DNA from: Aspidapion aeneum | Lineage: Eukaryota > Arthropoda > Insecta > Coleoptera > Brentidae | Length of the DNA stretch: 64,000 nucleotides | Direction: 5' to 3' | Assembly (NCBI GenBank): GCA_963576565.1 | Contig: OY755040.1 | Span: 83,594,821 to 83,658,820, forward strand | In this document: positions 57,011 through 64,000 of the stretch, in pieces | Layout of the letters: every line of letters begins with the position of its first letter | Numbering within the stretch: position 1 is the first letter of the stretch | Notes under the pieces: model-generated | What the model was told of the DNA's origin: nothing | Seen by the model: the letters and a program-made list of their open reading frames with translations, nothing else | Databases searched by the model: none | Translations under genes and position numbers: made by a program

Positions 57011-57908
57011 ATCTCGAGAAGTGCCGACGCACAAAGGAGTATTCAAAGCTTAAATGTGAACAAAATTCTGTTCGTTGGTTTTTGATACGGTTATTGCGTG
57101 AACAATATAAGAACATATTTTAATGGATAGAGCAATCTGATTTTCAACTTATCGACTTACTTATCATTATTCGTATCAATAAACATAGCGTTATGGAGTG
57201 TGTCTCTAAAAGGTCTTACACCAGGCAAATTACACTTTGAGAGAAAGAAAATTATTAACAGGACTTGAAGCATTGGAAATTGTAGAGCGGCAAAAAACGA
57301 AATAAAAAAAATAAGGGGCGTTGCGCGTTAGGTTTGGGGGGGTAAAAAAGGGCATGGAATCGTATTATTGCGATTTCCGGCGAAAGCTGACGTCGGAGAA
57401 AAAAGTGACATACAGACAAGTCATAGGCCATGAAAATATCTAAAAGTTTTGTGAATGTCATTTTTTACATTACCTCAAAATGTTCGAGAAAAATTAAAAA
57501 AACTGTAATTTTTTTTATTTTTTGTTTTTTATTTTTGCAAAAATAATGTCAGTAACAAAACTTGGTAAGAGTAGAGCCCTTTGGGTGCTAAATGTCTACA
57601 ATATTTTACAAACAAAAAAAATTAAGAAATTTCTAAGATATTTGTTTTTTCCTTTTAAAATCACTTTATTTTTAAATAAAATTTCTCCTTCAGAAAATCA
57701 TCGTATCCAGATTTGCTGGTACTCAGTTTTTGGCACTGAGATGTACTTTTTGGCAAATTAAAAAAAGATAATATGCGTCATTTAAAAACATGTCTAAAAA
57801 TATAAAAAACTAAAAAAAAAATTTCAAAATATTTTGTTGTCGGAGTTATTTTATAAGTTTTAAAACATTTTTTAAAACTGACTATATTACTTAATTCCAT
57901 GCAAGATA
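57011..57908. other. non-coding DNA
   Basis: AT-rich with no recognisable element; the small open frames have no domain. Confidence 0.5.
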
Positions 57909-59312
57909 AATGGCTTTTATTATGGCAAAAAAAATTAGGCTACCTGCCTTGCTTTTGGAAAATTAATGTAAATATATACATTATGACAAAAATTTTATTT
58001 TTTCTAATAATTTTTTTATCGCTCTGTATGTTATTTTTAATTTCTTTCTGAGTTTTATCGCCCCCAAAAAGTGCCACCTAAAGCGAAGCACCCTGTCATC
58101 CCCTAGTTAAGCCAATTTCTATATGTACAGGGTTTTCCCGTATATTTTTACATCATATCTAAAACTTTTATTTGAATAGATATCAAAATACTATAAATAC
58201 AAAAGTTTTATAATTTTTTACACATTTTAGGAATCTTAGAGTCAGAAGGCAATTTTTTTTTCTAAATCTCAAAATTTGAGAGGTTGATGGTTCTTTTTAA
58301 AATTGAACACCCTATGTATTATTTTAGATTTTTATAGATCTGTTCTTCCTAATTTCAAAAATATATGTGTTATGAATATTTCGTTTATTAGTTTTGGAGA
58401 TATATGCGTTTAAAAGTTTTAAAAATTAAATTGATACTCTTTAAAACATCAAAACCATGAAAAACACAATTCTCTTGTAGAATTTGAAGTGTTTTCGAGC
58501 CTGTTCAAATTCTACAAGAAAAAATAGAACAGATATTTGTCGATCTCAATGGAAATTCTGCGCACTCTATCTATTAAGCTATTTACAGAAAATTTATAAG
58601 AATTATTCAAAATTAAATAATAAAGGAGACTATGTAGAAAATTATCAATGAAGTTTTAGATATTTATATTTAAAAAAAAATTGTATTATTTTTTGCTTTT
58701 ACTGGCTTGCGGCGCCCCACAGTACTGCGCAGAATCACCACAGATGGAAAATATTAGTAAATTATGTACCTTACAAAAGCATTTCACTTTGTCTGTCAAT
58801 TCGATTGTCTTTTTCATGGTTGAGACTTAAATTTTTTAAAACTTTTAAACGCATATATCTCCAAAACTAATAAACTAAAGGTCTAATAAAATCTAAAATA
58901 ATATATAGGTTCAATTTAAAAAAGACATCAAACTGTCAAATTTTGACATTTAGAAAAACATTACATTCTGACCCTAAGATTCTTAAACTTCGTAAAAAAT
59001 TATGAAACTTCTGTATTTATCATATTTTGATAACTATTCAAATAAACATTTAAGATATGGTGTAAAAATATACGGGAAAACCTGCACATATATCAGCAGC
59101 TTAACTAGGGGGTGGCTGGGTGCTTTGCTTTAGGCGGCACTTTTTGGGGGCGATGTAACTCAGAAAGAAATGAAAAATAACATACAGAGCGATAAAAAAA
59201 TTTTATTAGAAAAAATAAAATTTTTGTCATAATGTATATATTTACATTAATTTTCCAAAAGCAAGGCAGGTAGCCCAATTTTTTTTTGCCATAATAATAG
59301 CCATTTTTCTTT
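57909..59312. mobile_element. 1.4-kb foldback/MITE inserted in the gypsy RT
   Basis: Arms of about 550 bp: ATGGCTTTTATTATGGCAAA at the left and TTTGCCATAATAATAGCCAT at the right. The match continues through GCTACCTGCCTTGCTTTTGG / CCAAAAGCAAGGCAGGTAGC, CGCCCCCAAAAAGTGCC and ATATATCTCCAAAACTAATA. The spacer (58470-58800) holds a smaller hairpin at 58480-58530. Right beside its right end the gypsy coding sequence begins mid-domain. Confidence 0.75.
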
Positions 59313-59316
59313 TTTT

Positions 59317-61312
59317 GTCCGAGATAAATTAAAAGAGGCACATCTTACACTAAATTTTGAGAAATGTGAATACTTTAAAAGATCTTTGGTATATTGTGGT
59401 TTTTTAGTACAAAAAAATTCTTTAGCGTCCGACCCTTCAAAAGTGGCTATGGTGAATTATCCCCGACCAAATAACACTACCGAAGTAAAAAGATTTGTAG
59501 CCATGTGTAGTTGGTATAGGCGCTTCATTAAAGATTTCTCTGCCTTAGTTAGTCCTCTTAATGACCTGCTGAAAGGAAGAAAGCACAAAAAACAACCTAT
59601 TTCTTCGTCTGATGAGGCCGAATCTGCCTTTATAAAAATTAAGGAATTATTAGTTTCTGCACCTATCTTGTCACAGCCTGATTTTAATCAGCCTTTTACA
59701 ATCCAATGTGATGTCAGTGATCGCGGCCTTGGCGGTGTACTCACCCAAGTTTTGGACGGCGAAAAAAAGGTCATTGCGTATGCATCTCGTGGTTTGTCTA
59801 GGACTGAGCGAAACTAAAGTGTAACAGAACGCGAACTTTTGAGTGTAATTTTCTCTTTAGAACATTTTCGTTGCTATGTAGAAGGAACTAAATTTATCGT
59901 GATAACTGATCATTATTCTCTACTTTGGCTCAATTCACTCAAAAATCCTTCTGGTCGTCTTGCAAGATGGTCCATACGTTTACGACAATTTTCTTTTGAT
60001 TTGGTCCACAGAAAAGGAGCTCATAATGTTGTACCGGATGCACTCAGTCATATACCTCATGCTGAAACTAACGATTTGGATGTAGAAAATCCATCTGCTT
60101 CCATTTTATCTCTGACATCATCTAATGTCAACAACTTACCTTTTCCCTCTCAAGTTTTTCCTCAAGTATCTATCATTGATGTAGATTTTCAAGCTTTAGA
60201 TAATTGGTAACTTTCGATGCGCGAAAACATCTTAAAATCTCCTGAAAACAATCCACAATGGAAAGTTGAAGATAATAAGGTTTATAAGTTCGTTCCTCAA
60301 TTACCTTTGGTCTATAATTTTCGTGAATGGAAAATATTAGTCCCTAAACCCCAAAGGCAAGAGGTGATTTCTTCTTGTCATGACAATCCTACTTCTGGTC
60401 ACTTTGGTTTTTTTAAGACTATCCATCGTATCCAAGAATATTATTATTGGCCACAGATGAGGAGAGATGTCCTCAAATATGTCAGAAAATGCCTGATATG
60501 TGGTGCAAATAAGATTAGTAATACTGCTCAAATGGGTCTTATGGGCAGAGAAAAAATTATTAACTTTCCTTTCCAATTAATTTGTGTAGATCTAATAGGT
60601 CCATTACCACGCTCGAAAAGTGGTTTCGTTTGGATTTTAGTTATTAGTGACTTCTTCACCAAATATCTTTTAATTTTTCCTCTGAGGTCAGCTAAAGCTC
60701 CTAATATTACCAAAATTCTTGAAGAAGGTGTTTTTCTTATGTTTGTGGCCCGTAATGTCTTTAAAAATGTCTGTAAGAAATATCAGGTTAAACTCTGGTA
60801 TACTACTGTTTACTCTTCTCAAGTAAATCCTGTTGAAAGAAATAATCAGACTATAGGAAATACTTTAAGATGTTTCGTAAATGAACATACTGATTGGGAT
60901 GTACACATACCAGCAGTTCGACAAGCCTATAATACGGCTAGACAGACAAGTTACTGGTTATCCTCCAACCTTTTTAGCTTTTGGACATCATGTACCTCTT
61001 TGTGGCAATTACTTTGGTAATATTCCTAATGATCCTACTATTGAAATCTCTCCAGGAGATAAAAATACCTATGCTAAATCTTTTGAAGAACTTAAGGAAT
61101 TATTTATAGAAGTTAAACAAAACCATATTCATGAAAGAAACGCTAAAGCTTATAATCTAAGGAAGCGTGATATTCAATTTAAAGTTGGTGATAGAGTGTG
61201 GAGACGTAATAAAGTCTTATCTAATGCCGTAAATAAGTTAAGGCATACTTCCAGTGACAGCACCGTCTTTTCATTCTTTGCTTTCGAAATTTTCAATGGA
61301 ACAAGGTTATAA
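59317..61312 (+). pseudogene. pol: Ty3/gypsy Pol, 3' half, broken
   Basis: Starts within RT (DKLKEAHLTLNFEKCEYF), continues through the RT-RNase H connection (SWYRRFIKDFS), RNase H (CDVSDRGLGGVL), a TAA at 59815, the end of RNase H (VITDHYSLLWL, VPDALSH), a stop near 60208, then integrase with an intact zinc region (H.....SGHFGFFKTIH...C.IC), first catalytic Asp (CVDLIGP), and NPVERNNQT with the Glu. The segment that should carry the second Asp (SDNG.QF) is deleted between about 60740 and 60765. A frameshift near 60950 leads to the C terminus (61000-61312, with DRVWRRNKVLSNA), which is also damaged. There is no gag or protease. Inactive. Confidence 0.9.
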
Positions 61313-62241
61313 ATTTTAACCGTTCGTTTTTCATAAATTAATTTATGGCTTAAAAATATTTAAAAAACTTAAAATATTTGCAGCGAATGATTCGCTGCTG
61401 TCTGCACTATGTGCAGACTTTTCTTTTGTGACTCGATTGAGAGTTTTGAGTGAGAAATTCATGGATGAATTTCTGGCTGCCCCAAACAAAGGGTGAGTAA
61501 TATATTTTCCTGTTAATTAATTATCTGCATTTTATATCAAGCTATTATTTCTTCTATCTATTGACAAATTTTCTAAAGGCCATGTATCTTTAATTTAGGG
61601 TTTTTCGTCCGGCTCTCTCTCTACCCTTCCTCAATCAGAGTGCCCTCGTGGTCGTCGTCACAACCTGCCTCTTATAGATCTCCTCAACAGAGACCTCCTG
61701 AACAGTTTGTGTCTATGAAGTTCACTCTCCCTCCGGTACCTCTTCAGCTACAATGACCTGCTCTATGGCTGCCTTATTCTGCAGATGCCCTAATATGCCT
61801 TGCGGAGTCCTAACCTGCCTATCCTCTTTGGGACACAAAGGCCTTTATGGTGGTAGCAGTTTTCAGGTGGGATCACTCCTTTTTTTATAAAATATATATT
61901 TATATTTTTCCTTTTTTTTTTTAAATTAATTAGGCGGTTTCGCTCCTTAATTTTTGATATCCTCATAGTTATTAATATTAAAGTTAATATTGTATGCGTT
62001 CGCTATGTGGCCACGTATCGGATAAAGCAAGGTTGATTAGATTTTTTTTTATGACCAATTTTCAATTGTAGGAATGTACATAACTAATTTGTTTATACAA
62101 AGTTTTGAATTCAGTTAAAGTGTATTTCTTTCAAGGTACTAAATTATAAAAAGGTTGAAGTTATCTTAAAATAACACTTGGTAAATATTAATAAATATAT
62201 TTCCTTTTTTAATATTTATTAAAAAACTTTATTTCAACTTA
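61313..62241 (+). other. non-coding DNA after gypsy Pol
   Basis: May include gypsy 3' untranslated sequence and LTR remnants, but without a second copy I cannot mark an LTR. A short hairpin GCAGCGAATGATTCGCTGC (61380-61398) and GTCTGCACTATGTGCAGAC (61399-61417) stand out. CT-rich stretch near 61610-61690. Confidence 0.45.
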
Positions 62242-63577
62242 TTACCAAAAAAAGGTGGTGATCAAATAGCAGAAGAGTTTCCTAATCCACAACCCAATGT
62301 CACCAGACAAATGAGCAGCCGTACGCACTTTGTAAAGTATTATTGGATTGTCCTGGCAATAGAATAAACAAATAATGCTGCAAACTGGCACATTTACTAC
62401 GGCATCTAAATTATTGAAATCTTTGCAAGTCGCCCCACAAATAAAACACCTTTGACTAAACTTTGTATCCGTTAGAGAGTTGCATACTTTGCCGTCTACC
62501 ATTGTAAGTTGAAAGACGTGTTCTATAATAAATGTACCGACTTCAGTATTGATAGTTGATTTTTCTAGCTCTTTCATTTTTTTTTTTCAAAATATTGGAC
62601 CTCTTCTTTAGTAACTTCAGGAGTTTCCCGTGTAAACCTAATTCTCATTGGCCTGCAGTAACGAGGCGAAGATGGTGTAATATTTTGCCATACAACCCTT
62701 CTTTGATTACGTATATTGCAAACAAGTTGCAAATAAACGAAAGAGCTCAGAAAAATACTTTCATCAGAGTCATTTTGATTTTCAAACTTTTGTTTGAATT
62801 CTGCCTGTTGAGAACCATCACAGCCCCACTTGTATATAAGCTGCAAATTTTCTCTTTCTTCATGAGACAATCTTCCCAAGACTTCTAATAAAGTGCTACA
62901 AATTTTTTCAACGGTGAGATCTAGAAGAGGCTGTAACTCTAACTCGATCAATGTTTCAGTTACTGTGTAATACTGTTTTTGAGGATAGCACTTTTGTTTT
63001 TCTCTTTGAGTTATCGTATAGCATGGATAGTAAGTAGAATTACTTTCTCTAACAATATTATACTGCCTTCGTGTAAAATCGCCTTCAACAAACATAGATA
63101 AAGCTTCAATAGGTGAAAATTTTTTATTTAGGTTTTCATTTTTTTTTAAAGCCGTCATACATTTTTTTGCTTTTTCTATATTGTTTAAGTCACTAGACAC
63201 TTCTTGTACAACTTTGGCTGCATCGGTATGACCAGATTTTCTTAAGGTCATTTGAGCTGCATATGACAGCTCTTCATAAGTATATTCACTCCTTAAAATT
63301 GTGTCTTGCGCCTTTTTCCTGGCTCACTAAGGTCAACAAAGGATTTTTCGGGTCTTCCTACCTTTGATATGTAGCATTTTGGGAAAGTCACTGTAGTTGT
63401 TAACCAATTTTGATTTTGAGCGAAAAGTTTGCTTTCGGTTCTTTTGGCCTCTGTCCATCGCTGATATTTATACTTAAATGTGTTGAAAACTGAACAGAAA
63501 TTTTTTGGTGCAGTTTGTTTGTTGAGGTAAATGGTTGAACAACATAGAAAACCGATCCTCATTTTTATCGCTTTCAA
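62242..63577 (-). pseudogene. Transib/RAG1-like transposase, truncated and frameshifted
   Basis: Three minus-strand frames are collinear. 63577-63293 holds WTEAKRTESKLFAQNQNWL and VGRPEKSFVDLSEPGKRRKT, a signature of Transib N-terminal regions. After a frameshift, 63280-62574 holds ELSYAAQMTLRKSGH, FTRRQYNIVRE, and KWGCDGSQQ, whose CDG Asp would correspond to the first catalytic residue of the Transib/RAG1 core, then CRPMRIRFTRET. Another shift in an A/T run leads to 62577-62242 with LTMVDGKVCNSL and CFICGAT, matching a zinc-binding Cys pair of the RAG1/Transib family. The C-terminal part with the catalytic Glu is missing. Terminal repeats (CACWATGG type) were not found. The family gave rise to vertebrate RAG1. 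Confidence 0.75.
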
Positions 63578-63769
63578 ATTCTCTTATTTTTCTATGTAAG
63601 GCCATTTTGGTAATTACCAAACTATCCGATGAGGACGCTAAAAAAAATAAATACTCCTAGATACTTTAATTTATTTAACTTTGAAAAACAAACTTATAGA
63701 ACTCCCCGTAAGACAAACCATAACATACCTAGGCATTTTTACCTTCCTAGCACGCGCAGCAATGGTTAG

Positions 63770-64000
63770 AGAAAGTATTGTTTTCAACGAAAAATTTTTT
63801 TTTGAGATAACGCCGAAAATGTGTCATTTGTGTGTATTTTGACCTATCCTACCAATAATCATGTCTGTCTGTGTGTGTGTATGTGTATGTACATGTGTGT
63901 ATTTTTTTTCTGTCCGTAACAGGATAGCTCCTAAACTGCTGAACAGATTTTCACAAAATTTTCAGGTAAAATAGTGTTCGGCATTCTTACGATCTGATTG
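63770..64000. repeat. dispersed repeat, opposite orientation to 48062-48297
   Basis: The reverse complement matches 48062-48297 in sequence and order, with a GT microsatellite (63868-63901) in the same place. It runs to the end of the window, so its limit is open. 63578-63769 holds nothing I can name. Confidence 0.7.

Overview
This window looks like repeat-dense genomic DNA from an arthropod, most likely an insect with a large, AT-rich genome. I see no bacterial-type gene organisation and no confident host gene. Almost every coding signal belongs to a transposable element: BEL/Pao and Ty3/gypsy LTR retrotransposons, two LINEs, a mariner-like element, foldback elements, a Maverick/Polinton, a THAP/P-type DNA transposon and a Transib/RAG1-like transposase. 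GT-AG introns inside element genes confirm a eukaryote. The species cannot be read from the sequence.

Layout. 1-2555 is AT-rich DNA without genes, apart from a tRNA-derived SINE head. 2556-6116 is a 5'-truncated BEL/Pao pol (BEL-1), followed by a possible LTR and a broken mariner-like transposase on the minus strand (6708-7888). 8420-19405 is a foldback-type element with long inverted arms made of ~147-bp palindromic units and an 11-bp target-site duplication. A complete but mutated BEL/Pao element (BEL-2, 12137-19107, 5-bp duplication GGTAG) sits inside its right arm. Directly after the foldback duplication comes a 27.2-kb Maverick/Polinton (19423-46611) with ~1.7-kb terminal inverted repeats, AG...CT ends and a perfect 6-bp duplication CACACT.

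Inside the Polinton, read left to right, are: a small plus-strand gene; minus-strand genes for an unknown 166-aa protein, a capsid-like C terminus, and a phospholipase-A2-like minor virion protein with an 83-bp intron; then, divergently, a packaging ATPase, two unknown Polinton-type proteins, a retroviral-type integrase, a ~250-aa unknown protein split by an insertion, and an intronless matrix metalloproteinase (MMP). I found no protein-primed DNA polymerase B and no cysteine protease. An RTE-like LINE fragment is fused into the capsid region. A THAP/P-type transposon lies between the MMP and the right TIR; its seven exons (44010 down to 35276) join into one uninterrupted 968-codon reading frame. 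Its introns hold more foldback repeats.

From 46618 to the end are inverted-repeat elements, a full-length LINE ORF (51365-54187) inserted in one arm of a foldback element, a 5'-truncated gypsy pol (59317-61312), and a degraded Transib/RAG1-like transposase on the minus strand (62242-63577).

Most interesting: a virus-like Polinton carrying a metalloproteinase gene as cargo, an apparently intact multi-exon P-type transposase nested in it, and a datable stack of nested insertions with exact target-site duplications.
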